A stretch of 64,000 bases of DNA from Xylanimonas oleitrophica (lineage in GTDB: Bacteria > Actinomycetota > Actinomycetes > Actinomycetales > Cellulomonadaceae), in NCBI RefSeq assembly GCF_003244315.1, contig NZ_QKWH01000008.1, positions 58,260 through 122,259 on the forward strand, in the 5' to 3' direction. Within the stretch, counting starts at the first letter, position 1, and the number at the start of each line of letters is the position of its first letter. Positions 36,472-45,563 of the stretch are shown in pieces. A program made the translations under genes and the position numbers. Below the pieces are notes generated by a model. It saw nothing but the letters and a program-made list of their open reading frames with translations, searched no databases and was not told the DNA's origin.

Positions 36472-37968
36472 ATGGCCGACGAGAGGGACACCCCGGACCT
36501 GCTGACGCTGGGCCGGCGCATCCGCCACCTGCGCACCCAGCGGGGCCTGACGCTCGACGCGCTGGGGGAGAAGGTGGGCAGCGCCCCGTCGCTGCTGTCC
36601 CTGGTGGAGAACGGCCGCCGCGAGCCGCGCCTGACCTTGCTGCGCTCGATCGCTGAGGCCCTCGACGTCGGGTTGGGCGACCTGCTGGCCGACGAGGCGC
36701 CGGACCGGCGGGCCGCCCTGGAGATCGCGCTCGAACGGGCCCAGCGCGGGCCGCTCTTCGCCGAGCTGGGCCTGCCCGCCGTCAAGCCCAGCCAGAAGCT
36801 GCCGATGCCGGTGCTCGAACAGCTCGTGGGCCTGCACCGCGAGCTGGAGCGCAAGGCGGAGGAGGCCATCGCCACCCCCGAGGAGGCGCGGCGGGCCAAC
36901 ACCGACCTGCGCCTGGAGCGGCAGGCGCGCCGCAACCACTACCCGGAGATCGAGCGGGTCGCCCAGGAGCTGGTGCTGCGCGCCGGCTACGCGGGCACCG
37001 GCGCCGTCACGCACCGCACCGTGGCCCGCATGGCCGAGGACCTCGGGTTCCGGGTGCTGCACGTGACCGACCTGCCCCGCTCGGCCCGCACCGTCACCGA
37101 CCTGCGTCACGGCCGCATCTACCTGCCCCAGGCGTCCATCCCCGGCGGGCACGGCCTGCGGTCGCTGGCGCTGCAGGCCATCGCGCACCGCGTGCTGGGC
37201 CACACCCGCCCGCGCTCGTACGCCGAGTTCCTGCGCCAGCGCGTCGAGATCACGTACTTCGCCGCCGCGTGCCTGGCGCCGGAACGCTCCGCCGTCGACT
37301 TCCTCCAGGCGCGCAAGCGCGAGAAGGACCTGGCCGTGGAGGACTTCCGCGACGCGTTCGGCATCACCCACGAGGCCGCCGCGATGCGGCTGACCAACCT
37401 CGCCACCGTGCACCTCGGCATCCCGCTGCACTTCCTGCGGGTGGGGGACGACGGCGCCCTGTTCCGCGGGTACGCCGACGACGGCATGCCGTTCCCGCAG
37501 GACGTCACCGGCGCCATCGAGGGCCAGCTCGTGTGCCGCAGGTGGGCGGCCCGGGCGGCCTTCGAGCGCCGCGACCGCGCCACCGAGTACTACCAGTACA
37601 CCGACACGCCGGCGGGCACGTTCTGGGACTCGGTGCAGACGGGCACCCGTGGCACCGACAGCGCCGGCGCCGCCGTCGGGTTCGGGGCGGGCGCGTTCTC
37701 CATCACCGTGGGCGTGCCCTACGCGCACGCCAAGTGGTTCCGCGGGCGCGACACCACCGAGCGCCGCGTCTCCACCTGCCCCGACCCCGCGTGCTGCCAG
37801 CGCCCGCCCGCCGACCTCGCCCGCCGCTGGGCCGACGACGCCTGGCCCAGCGCCCGCATCCACCAGCAGGTGCTCGCCGCGCTGCCCAGCGGCGCGTTCC
37901 CGGGGGTGGACGACGCCGAGGTGTACGCGTTCCTGGAGCGGCACGCTCCGCAGGACGACGACGCGTGA
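36472..37968 (+). CDS. RamB-like XRE regulator (short-chain acyl sensing family)
   Basis: 498 residues from ATG 36472; an upstream ATG at 36436 lies in the palindrome. Helix-turn-helix at about 10-65: [38 protein letters not shown]. The middle is IrrE/ImmA-like, but the metal motif is degenerate (AIAHRVLGH instead of HExxH). The C-terminal cysteine motif [21 protein letters not shown] is typical of the short-chain fatty acyl regulator domain. C. glutamicum RamB controls acetate and glyoxylate genes; here pckG is the likely target. Confidence 0.9.
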   Translation: MADERDTPDLLTLGRRIRHLRTQRGLTLDALGEKVGSAPSLLSLVENGRREPRLTLLRSIAEALDVGLGDLLADEAPDRRAALEIALERAQRGPLFAELGLPAVKPSQKLPMPVLEQLVGLHRELERKAEEAIATPEEARRANTDLRLERQARRNHYPEIERVAQELVLRAGYAGTGAVTHRTVARMAEDLGFRVLHVTDLPRSARTVTDLRHGRIYLPQASIPGGHGLRSLALQAIAHRVLGHTRPRSYAEFLRQRVEITYFAAACLAPERSAVDFLQARKREKDLAVEDFRDAFGITHEAAAMRLTNLATVHLGIPLHFLRVGDDGALFRGYADDGMPFPQDVTGAIEGQLVCRRWAARAAFERRDRATEYYQYTDTPAGTFWDSVQTGTRGTDSAGAAVGFGAGAFSITVGVPYAHAKWFRGRDTTERRVSTCPDPACCQRPPADLARRWADDAWPSARIHQQVLAALPSGAFPGVDDAEVYAFLERHAPQDDDA

Positions 37969-38546
37969 GCCTGCTCGTGCTGCCCGCTCCTGCGGGCACG
38001 ACGACACCGGCCGCCCTGCTCGCGGCGGTGCTGCGCGACGCCGGCGTCCCCGGCGTCGGCGCCGAGGCGCGCGTGGTGCGCCGGTGCGTCACCTGCGGGG
38101 AGCCGGGCCATGGCAAGCCCGAGGTCCCCGCCGCCCTCGCCGCGGGCTGGCACGTGAGCCTCGCGCACACCGCCACGTGGCTCGTGGTGGCGGCGTCCGA
38201 CGGCGGCCCGGTCGGCGTCGACGTCGAGCAGGTCGCCGCCGTGGCCGCTCACCCGGTGGCAGACGTGCTGCTCTCACCGGACGAGCGGGCTGCGGGCCAC
38301 CTCGAGGACGCCGCGGCACTGACCCGCACGTGGGTGCGCAAGGAGGCGCTGCTCAAGGCGACCGGGCACGGGCTGGCGGTGCCGCCGTCGTCGGTCACGC
38401 TGCGCGCACCCGGCGGCGACCCGGGGCTCCTCGTCTGGGACGTGCCGGACGCCGCGGTGCCGCGCCCGGTGGCGTGGTCCGAGACGACGCTCGGAGACGG
38501 CGACCGCCTCGCCCTGGTGACCGCCGTCGCGCTGGCACCTTCCTGA
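37965..38546 (+). CDS. 4'-phosphopantetheinyl transferase
   Basis: 193 residues. CVTCGEPGHGKP then WHVSLAHTATWLVVAAS, the Mg site GVDVEQV, and TRTWVRKEALLKATGHGL match Sfp-like transferases at about their compact length. GTG overlaps the regulator stop (GTGA). Sfp-type enzymes load phosphopantetheine on carrier domains; the large synthetase 1.3 kb away has such a domain (Ser540), so it is the likely client, though on the opposite strand. Confidence 0.9.
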   Translation: MSLLVLPAPAGTTTPAALLAAVLRDAGVPGVGAEARVVRRCVTCGEPGHGKPEVPAALAAGWHVSLAHTATWLVVAASDGGPVGVDVEQVAAVAAHPVADVLLSPDERAAGHLEDAAALTRTWVRKEALLKATGHGLAVPPSSVTLRAPGGDPGLLVWDVPDAAVPRPVAWSETTLGDGDRLALVTAVALAPS

Positions 38547-38567
38547 CCGACCCCGCGGCGGGCGCGG

Positions 38568-39875
38568 CTAGCGCGGCAGCGCGGGCAGGGCCGCCGCGTC
38601 GAGCCACGGCCCCAGCCCGTCGGCGGCGTCCTGGCCGCAGCGCTCGGCCACGAGGTCGCGGAAGTGCGCCGTGGTGACGCTGCCGTGCCGGTGCCGCTGC
38701 GTCCACTCGCGCAGCAGCCCGAAGAACGCGTCGTCCCCGACGGCGGTGCGCAGCGCGTGCAGGGCCAGCGCCCCGCGCTTGTAGACGCGGTCGTCGAACA
38801 TGAGGTCCGGGCCGGGGTCGGTGAGCACGAGGTCCTGGTCGAGCCGGGCGAGCCGGGCGTGGTGCTCGTGGGCCAGGGCGCCGGCGTCCGGACCGCCCGA
38901 CCGCTCGGACCACAGCCACTCGGCGTAGCAGGCGAACCCCTCGTTGAGCCAGATGTCGCGCCAGTGCTGCACGGACACGCTGTTGCCGAACCACTGGTGG
39001 GCGAGCTCGTGGGCCACGAGCCGGTCGGCGGGCCGGGTGCCGTCGAGGTGGTTGGCGCCGAACACGGAGGCGGCGTGCGCCTCGAGCGGGATCTCCAGCT
39101 CGTCGGGCGTGACCACCACGGTGTACGTGGCGAAGGGGTAGGGGCCGAACAGCTCCGCGAAGACGCTGAGCAGCTCCTCGTGCCGGTCCAGGTCGTGGTC
39201 GACGGCCGTGCCCTGCCCGGCGGTGCGGGCCACCTGGGCGCGCCCGTCGCCGCCCAGCGGGACGACGTCGTACCGACCCACCTGCACCGTGGCCAGGTAG
39301 ACGCACATCGGCTCGGTGCGCTCGAACACCCACGTGCGGGTCGTGGCGCGCCGCGTGACCTTGCGCACCGGGGCGTTGGCCACCACCGTGTAGGGCGCGT
39401 CGGTGGTGAAGGTGAGGTCGAGGGTGGCCTTGTAGCCGGGGTGGTCGTTGCAGGGGAACCAGGTGGGGGCGCCGTCGGGCTGCCCTGCCACCAGCACGCC
39501 CTCGCTCAGCTCCTCCCATCCGGTCTCGCCCCAGGGCCCCCGGGCCGGGGAGGGGTCGCCGGCGTAGGTGACCGCGAGGACGGCGGTGCCGCCCGCTGCC
39601 AGGGGCTGCGGCAGCCGCACCCGCAGCGACCGCGGCTTCTGCGCGAACTTCGTGGGCCGGCCGTCCACCTCGACGCGCGAGACGCGCAACCCCACGAGGT
39701 CGAGCCGCACGTGGTCGATCTCCTCCAGGGCCCGCACGTCCAGGCGTGCCACCCCCTCGAGGCGGTTGGGCTCCACCCGGTACCGCAGGTCCAGCGCGTA
39801 GTGGTCGACGACGTGCTCGGACGCCCCGTGGTGCGGCAGGTAGGGGTCCGGGTCGCTGGCGCGGGAGTGCGGCAT
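38568..39875 (-). CDS. M1-family aminopeptidase
   Basis: 435 residues, the short single-domain bacterial form of M1 metallopeptidases. Zinc motif HELAHQWFG with the third ligand in WLNEGFACYAEWLW. The beta-saddle N-terminal domain starts HYALDLRYRVEPNRLEGVARL. The exopeptidase loop GAMEN is not seen; the equivalent reads LEIPLEAHAAS. Begins 11 bases after the synthetase stop, so probably cotranscribed with it. It could degrade or trim a peptide product; that is inference. Confidence 0.88.
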   Translation of the reverse strand: MPHSRASDPDPYLPHHGASEHVVDHYALDLRYRVEPNRLEGVARLDVRALEEIDHVRLDLVGLRVSRVEVDGRPTKFAQKPRSLRVRLPQPLAAGGTAVLAVTYAGDPSPARGPWGETGWEELSEGVLVAGQPDGAPTWFPCNDHPGYKATLDLTFTTDAPYTVVANAPVRKVTRRATTRTWVFERTEPMCVYLATVQVGRYDVVPLGGDGRAQVARTAGQGTAVDHDLDRHEELLSVFAELFGPYPFATYTVVVTPDELEIPLEAHAASVFGANHLDGTRPADRLVAHELAHQWFGNSVSVQHWRDIWLNEGFACYAEWLWSERSGGPDAGALAHEHHARLARLDQDLVLTDPGPDLMFDDRVYKRGALALHALRTAVGDDAFFGLLREWTQRHRHGSVTTAHFRDLVAERCGQDAADGLGPWLDAAALPALPR

Positions 39876-39886
39876 GGGGCGTGAGC

Positions 39887-42800
39887 CTAGCGAGCGACGG
39901 GGTCGGTGGCCGCCGGAGCGTCTCTGCGGGCGTGGGGCCAGGGGCTCACGGGGTTGCCCTGCCACCGCGACCCTGCGGGCAGCACCTCGCCGCGCATCAC
40001 CAGGGAGGCCGGGCCGGCCACCGCGCCGTCGCCCAGGCGGGAGGCGGGCAGCACCACGGCGTGCGGGCCCACGGTGCTGCCGGCGCCCACCTCCACCCCG
40101 TCGAGGCTCATGACCCGGTCGTGGAACAGGTGCGTCTGCAGCACGGTGCCGCGGCCCACGGCGGCGCCGTCACCGAGGGTGACCAGGTCGCCCTCGGGCA
40201 GCCAGTACGTCTCGCACCACACGCCGCGGCCGATGCGCGCCCCCATGGTGCGCAGCCAGGCGTTGAGCAGCGGGGTGCCCAGCACGTGGTCGGCGAACCA
40301 CGGGGCGGCCACCACCTCGGTGAAGGTGTCGGCCAGCTCGTTGCGCCACACGAACCCGCTCCACAGGGGGTGCTCCGAGGCGCGGAACCGGCCCACCAGC
40401 AGCCGTTTGACGGCGGTGGTCACCGCGGCGGCCACCAGGCCCGCGGCCAGCAGGGCCAGCCCGGTGACCGCCCCGGCGGCGGCCCAGCCCCACGCGCGGG
40501 CCGCCTCGAGCAGCACCGTCACGACGCCGACGCCCAGCGCCGCGGACACCACCACGGCCGCCAGGCGCAGCACCTCGACGGTGCCGCGGGCCCACAGCAG
40601 CCGTGCGGGCGGGTCGAACGTCAGGGCCTCGTCGTCGGCGTCGGCCGCGGTGCGCGGCAGCAGCACGGGCGGGCTGCCGATCCACGAGGAGCCCTTCTTG
40701 GCCTTGTGCGGTGCCGCGGACAGCACGGCCACGAGCCCGTTCTTGGGCACCGAGCGGCCAGGCGCGGTGATGCCGGAGTTGCCGAGGAACGCCCGCCTGC
40801 CCACCTTGGCGCGGGCGACGCGCAGCCACCCGCCGCCCAGCTCGTAGGGCGCCACCATCGTGTCGTCGGCGAGGAACGCGCCGTCGGACGCCTCCATCAT
40901 GCTGGGGATGCCCACCACGGTGGACGCCTCGACGCGGCGCCCCATGCGGGCGCCGAGCAGGCGCAACCAGCCGGGGGTGAACAGGCTGGAGTACAGCGGG
41001 AACAGGGCGGTGCGGGCCGCGTCCATGACGCGCTCGGTGCACCACGCCTGCCACCCGGTGCGGCTGCGCACGGGATGGAAGCCGGGCCGCATGCGCAGGG
41101 CCAGCAGCCGCACGAGCACGAGCGTCGTCAGGGCGTAGGCGGCGAACCCGGCCAGTGCCGCGAGCGGCAGGCGCCCGGCGACGACGGCGAGGGCGGACGC
41201 CGGGGTGCCCGGCGCGGTCTCGCCCGGGGCACCGCCCGGGAGCCCGGCCAGCAGCACGGCGACGCCCACGGCGACCGCGATCACCGGGTGCAGCGCGAGC
41301 ATCACCCCGCTGACCTGGTACACCGCCGCCCAGGCGGGGGCGTGCGGCGGCCGCTCGTCCGGCCACGGGTGCTTCACCTCGCTGCGCCGTCGCGTGGCGG
41401 GCGAACCCTCCCAGTACTCGCGCTTGCCGGTGCGGCCGACGACGGCGGACCCGGCCGCGACGTCGGTGCCGCGGCCCACCCGGGCACCGGGAAGGAGCAC
41501 GCTGCGGGCGCCCACGGTGGCGTCCGCCCCGACCACGACCCGGCCGACGTGCAGCACGTCGCCCTCCAGCCAGTGCCCGGACAGGTCCACCTCCGGCTCG
41601 ATCGCCGCGCGGTCGCCCACCGTGAGCAGCCCGGTGACGGGCGGCAGGGTGTGCAGGTCGACGCCCCGCCCGATCTTCGCCCCCAGCGCCCGGGCGTAGA
41701 GGCCCACCAGCGGGGCGGCGGAGATGGTCACGCCACCCAGGGCCTCCACGAGCTGCTCGGCCAGCCACAGGCGCCGGTGCACGCTGCCGCCGCGCGGGTG
41801 GTCGCCCGGCCGCACGCCGCGCAGCAGCAGGCGTGCCCCGAGGGCCGCCAGGGCGAGCCGTCCCGGCGCGCTGACCAGCAGCAGCCACGCCACCAGCAGG
41901 GCGGGCCAGGAGACGGGCGGCAGCCCCGCGAGGAGGGCCTGCGCCCCGACCCCCAGGCGCAGCAGCCCGGCGTCGGACGCCGCCCGGACCAGCGCCACCA
42001 CGAGGGCGGCCCACGCCGCCCAGCGCAGCCCCGCCACCACGCGCAGCCCCACGAGCGCCACCTGCTGGAAGGCCTGCATCGAGGCGGGCGTGGGGGACCC
42101 GCCGGTCGTCGCCCCGACCGGAGCGGCCTCGTCCGGCACGCCGTACGTGGCCTCCAGGTGCTCGGCCAGGTCCGCCACCGTCGGGTGCGCGTACAGGTCG
42201 GCCACGGTGGCCAGCGGGTAGCGCTCACGGACCGCCGAGATCACCTGCGCGGCGGTGAGGCTGCCGCCCCCGAGGTCGAAGAAGTCGTCGTCCGGGTCGC
42301 CGGGGGCGACGCCGAGCACGGCGGCCCAGCGCTCGCCGAGCCACGTGGCGGTGGCCCCGCCGAGGTCCGACGGCGCGGCGGACGAGGCGCCGCGCGCGTC
42401 GTCGTCCCCGGGGAGGGGCCACGGCAGCGCGTCGCGGTCCACCTTGCCGCTCACCCGCGTCGGGATCTCCTCCACCACGGCCAGCAGCGGCACCAGCGCC
42501 GCGGGCAGCATCTCGCGCAGGTGCGCCGTCAGCACGGCGGTGTCGAACGTCTCCGGGGCGGCCGGCACCACGTAGCCCACGATCACCTGGTTGCCCGCGG
42601 CGGCCCGGCGCACCGCCGCCGCCGCGGCGGCGACCTGCGCGTCCGCCAGCAGGGCGGCGTCCACCTCGCCCAGCTCGATGCGGCGCCCACCCACCTTCAC
42701 CTGGTCGTCCGCGCGGCCCACGAACAGCAGCCCCTGCGGATCGTTGACCACCAGGTCACCCGACCGGTAGGCCCGCTCCCAGCCGAGCGACGGCAGCGGC

Positions 42801-43879
42801 GCGAACTTCTCGGCGTCCTTGGCCGGGTCCAGGTAGCGGCCCAGGCCCACCCCGCCGATGACCAGCTCGCCCGTGGCGCCCTCCGGCACCGGTTCGCCCG
42901 CCTCGTCGACCACCACCAGGTCCCACCCGTCCAGCGGCAGCCCGATGCGCACCGGGCCCACGCCGTCGAGCACGGCCCCGCACGCCACCACCGTGGCCTC
43001 GGTGGGGCCGTACGTGTTCCACACCTCGCGGCCCGTCGCCACCAGCCGCGCCGCCAGCTCGGGCGGCACCGCCTCCCCGCCGAAGATCAGCAGCCGCACC
43101 CGCTCCAGGTCGGCGGCGGGCAGCAGACCCGCCAGCGTCGGCACCGTCGAGATCACCGTGATCCCCTGCTGCGCCACCCACGGCCCCAGGTCCAGCCCCG
43201 TGCGCACCAGCGCGCGGTCGGCCGGCACCAGGCAGGCACCATGACGCCATGCCAGCCACATCTCCTCGCAGCTCGCGTCGAACGCCACCGAGAGCCCGGC
43301 CAGCACCCGGTCGCCCGGCCCCAGCGGGGCCTCCTGGAGGAACATGCGAGCCTCGGCGTCCACGAACGCCGCCGCGCTGCGATGCGTGACCGCCACGCCC
43401 TTCGGCACACCCGTGGAACCGGACGTGAAGATGATCCACGCGTCGTCCTGCGGCGTCGGCCGCTGGTCACCCTCGGCGGCCGCCCGCTCCACCACCACGT
43501 CGATCGCGCCGTCGTCGCCCACCACGGCCACCACGCCCGCCTCGCCGAACACCAGCTCCGCACGCTCGGCCGGGTCGTCCCTGTCCACCGGCACGTACGC
43601 GGCACCCGCCCGCAGCACCGCGAGGATCGACAGGTACAGGTCCGCACGGCCCGACGTCGCCCGCACCCCTACGCGGTCGCCGCGGCGCACACCCGCGGCG
43701 GCCAGCGCCCCGGCCCTCGCCAGCACCTCCGCCTGCACCTCGGCGTACGACCAGACGCGGACGCCGTCGTCGACCGCCGGAGCGTCCGGGTACGCCGCCG
43801 CCGTCGCGTCCAGCACGTCGACGAGGGTGCGCGCCTCGGGGGCGCGACCGCCGGCGAGAAGGGCGGGGGACGTGCTCAT
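39887..43879 (-). CDS. Pls/PosA-family NRPS, likely poly-lysine-type synthetase
   Basis: 1330 residues. Adenylation domain 1-490 (IIFTSGSTGVPKG, YGPTEATV, YRSGDLV, Lys479 in VSGKVDRDAL); carrier domain 505-580 with DFFDLGGGSL, Ser540 as attachment site. Then six membrane segments in three pairs, about 605-685, 880-975 and 1115-1180, each followed by a left-handed beta-helix acyltransferase-like domain. That is the layout of epsilon-poly-L-lysine synthetase (Pls). By eye against GrsA the specificity residues read D201 A202 E205 S244 I265 G267 T289 V297 V298 K479, close to a lysine code. There is no condensation or thioesterase domain, as in Pls. About 230 bases upstream of the start hold no recognisable gene. 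Confidence 0.9.
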   Translation of the reverse strand: MSTSPALLAGGRAPEARTLVDVLDATAAAYPDAPAVDDGVRVWSYAEVQAEVLARAGALAAAGVRRGDRVGVRATSGRADLYLSILAVLRAGAAYVPVDRDDPAERAELVFGEAGVVAVVGDDGAIDVVVERAAAEGDQRPTPQDDAWIIFTSGSTGVPKGVAVTHRSAAAFVDAEARMFLQEAPLGPGDRVLAGLSVAFDASCEEMWLAWRHGACLVPADRALVRTGLDLGPWVAQQGITVISTVPTLAGLLPAADLERVRLLIFGGEAVPPELAARLVATGREVWNTYGPTEATVVACGAVLDGVGPVRIGLPLDGWDLVVVDEAGEPVPEGATGELVIGGVGLGRYLDPAKDAEKFAPLPSLGWERAYRSGDLVVNDPQGLLFVGRADDQVKVGGRRIELGEVDAALLADAQVAAAAAAVRRAAAGNQVIVGYVVPAAPETFDTAVLTAHLREMLPAALVPLLAVVEEIPTRVSGKVDRDALPWPLPGDDDARGASSAAPSDLGGATATWLGERWAAVLGVAPGDPDDDFFDLGGGSLTAAQVISAVRERYPLATVADLYAHPTVADLAEHLEATYGVPDEAAPVGATTGGSPTPASMQAFQQVALVGLRVVAGLRWAAWAALVVALVRAASDAGLLRLGVGAQALLAGLPPVSWPALLVAWLLLVSAPGRLALAALGARLLLRGVRPGDHPRGGSVHRRLWLAEQLVEALGGVTISAAPLVGLYARALGAKIGRGVDLHTLPPVTGLLTVGDRAAIEPEVDLSGHWLEGDVLHVGRVVVGADATVGARSVLLPGARVGRGTDVAAGSAVVGRTGKREYWEGSPATRRRSEVKHPWPDERPPHAPAWAAVYQVSGVMLALHPVIAVAVGVAVLLAGLPGGAPGETAPGTPASALAVVAGRLPLAALAGFAAYALTTLVLVRLLALRMRPGFHPVRSRTGWQAWCTERVMDAARTALFPLYSSLFTPGWLRLLGARMGRRVEASTVVGIPSMMEASDGAFLADDTMVAPYELGGGWLRVARAKVGRRAFLGNSGITAPGRSVPKNGLVAVLSAAPHKAKKGSSWIGSPPVLLPRTAADADDEALTFDPPARLLWARGTVEVLRLAAVVVSAALGVGVVTVLLEAARAWGWAAAGAVTGLALLAAGLVAAAVTTAVKRLLVGRFRASEHPLWSGFVWRNELADTFTEVVAAPWFADHVLGTPLLNAWLRTMGARIGRGVWCETYWLPEGDLVTLGDGAAVGRGTVLQTHLFHDRVMSLDGVEVGAGSTVGPHAVVLPASRLGDGAVAGPASLVMRGEVLPAGSRWQGNPVSPWPHARRDAPAATDPVAR

Positions 43880-44116
43880 CGGGTCCTCTCGTCACAGGTG
43901 GGCGGACGGCGTGCCGCCCGGGGCAGGGTAAGGACGAGAGGTGAACAGGCGGTGGACGACACCCGGGCCGGGAGGTGACGCGCCCGCTGGCCACGTCCCC
44001 AGGTCGTCTCGGCGGACGTGGAGATACCGCACGCAGACGGACTGCGCGCCACGACCGAGGCGCCGCGCGGCTGCTACGTCGGTACAGGCAGGTGCCGGGC
44101 GGCGCCGGGAGCCGTG

Positions 44117-45424
44117 TCAGCCGCGCCGGGGTCCGCCGCGCTCGTCCATCCGGCGCAGCAGCCGGGCGAGCACGTCGCCCTGGCGCAGCCCGTCGTGCTC
44201 GTGCTCGTTGGTGACCCAGGCCTGGACGTTGCCCACGTGCGCGGCCGTCTCCAGCGACAGCCCGGCGTCCACGTACATGTCGTCGAAGTACACGGCCGCC
44301 TCGACCGGCACCTCGTTGGCGGCGAGCCGGTCGAGGTCGTACAGGTCGTCCCAGTCCTCCCACGCGGCCAGGGCCTCGGCTGCCGGGCGGTAGGGGCGCA
44401 GCTCCGCCTGGTCGAACATGTGGGGGTAGATCATCTCGCCCGTGAACAGCAGAGGGTCGGCGCCGGGGGAGAAGGCCGGGTCGGCGTCGAGCACCCGCTG
44501 AGCGGCCCACGCCGTCGGGCCCGTGCCGGACTGCGCGTAGATCGACTCGTGCACCACCGCGTAGAGCGGGTTCGTGCGGAAGGAGGTCTCCGCCTCGACC
44601 TCGGCCAGGAACGTCTCGGTGAGCTCGCCGTCGGGCGAGAACGCCTCGTCCAGGATCCAGTGCAGGCGCTCGAAACCGGGCTTCATGCCGAACCCCATGC
44701 CGAGCGCCTGGACGCGCGGCACCGTGAGCACGTCGCCGCCCGGCAGGACGACGTCGCCCGCCGCGACCCGCTCGACCAGGCGCCGCACCACCTCGGCGTC
44801 GTGCGGGTACCGCTCGCGGAACACGGCGTTCTTGGCGACGACGCGCGGCTGCGTGCGCTCGTAGACGTCCCGGGCGCTCGCGGTCAGGCCGGCGAGCCCG
44901 CCGGTGACGTAGGAGGCCTCCAGCCCCTCGGGGGCCAGGGACAGGTACGTGAGCGTGATGAACCCGCCGAACGACTGGCCGAGCGACGACCAGCGGCGCC
45001 CGCCGTAGACCGTCTTCCGCACGTGCTCGGCGTCGCGCACGATGCTGTCGGCGCGGTAGCGGGTCAGGTGCTCGGCCTGCGCCTGCGCGTCGCCCACGTC
45101 GGTGAGGGCGCGGGCGCTGACAGGGGTGGAGCGGCCGGTGCCGCGCTGGTCGAGCAGCACCACGCGGAAGCGTTCGAGGGCGGTGCCGAGCCAGCCGTCG
45201 GCTCCCGTGGGACGCAGGGCCTTGCCGCCCGGGCCGCCCTGGAGGAAGACCAGCAGCGGCAGGTCCTCGTGCTGGCGGTGCGCGGCCACGGCCTCGCGGG
45301 CGAACAGCGTCAGCGACCGGCCGTCGTCCGGCCGCGACCAGTCCAGCGGCACCTGCAGGGTGCGGTCGGTGAGGTGGACACCGGGGATCGTGTACTCGAC
45401 GCTGCTGGTCACGGAGCTGCTCAC
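44117..45424 (-). CDS. Proline iminopeptidase-like alpha/beta hydrolase (S33)
   Basis: 435 residues. LVFLQGGPGGKALRP is the oxyanion loop typical of S33 family, VVLLDQRGTGRSTPV follows, and the nucleophile elbow is SLGQSFGGFITLTYL (GQSFGG, Ser near 150). The final His is in NEHEHDGLR. GTG start at 45424. A cytoplasmic peptidase releasing N-terminal residues, often Pro. Same strand as the synthetase but separated by about 240 bases. Confidence 0.88.
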   Translation of the reverse strand: MSSSVTSSVEYTIPGVHLTDRTLQVPLDWSRPDDGRSLTLFAREAVAAHRQHEDLPLLVFLQGGPGGKALRPTGADGWLGTALERFRVVLLDQRGTGRSTPVSARALTDVGDAQAQAEHLTRYRADSIVRDAEHVRKTVYGGRRWSSLGQSFGGFITLTYLSLAPEGLEASYVTGGLAGLTASARDVYERTQPRVVAKNAVFRERYPHDAEVVRRLVERVAAGDVVLPGGDVLTVPRVQALGMGFGMKPGFERLHWILDEAFSPDGELTETFLAEVEAETSFRTNPLYAVVHESIYAQSGTGPTAWAAQRVLDADPAFSPGADPLLFTGEMIYPHMFDQAELRPYRPAAEALAAWEDWDDLYDLDRLAANEVPVEAAVYFDDMYVDAGLSLETAAHVGNVQAWVTNEHEHDGLRQGDVLARLLRRMDERGGPRRG

Positions 45425-45492
45425 CCCGCCACCCTAGTTCCCGCCGCACCCCGAGGTGGGGGCGGACGCCACCGCGGAGAGCCGGAGGACGA

Positions 45493-45546
45493 GCCGAGGG
45501 ACCGACGTCGTGCACGCGGCCGCGTGCACGACGTCGGTCCCTCGGC
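45493..45546. terminator. 54-bp perfect palindrome after glpK
   Basis: The 27-base half at 45493-45519 (GCCGAGGGACCGACGTCGTG...) is followed with no spacer by its exact complement at 45520-45546. It lies 18 bases after the glpK stop. As RNA it would be a very long stem; as DNA it could form a cruciform. Confidence 0.75.
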
Positions 45547-45563
45547 GGGACCAGCGCAGAGCG

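Noticed and set aside
39746..43978. A 1410-codon open frame on the plus strand opposite the Pls-type synthetase
   Set aside because: It is His/Gly/Arg/Gln-rich with no domain and mirrors a real gene in very GC-rich DNA.
43880..44116. Small gene upstream of the synthetase
   Set aside because: Short frames there have no ribosome site or protein-like composition; it is more likely the promoter region.
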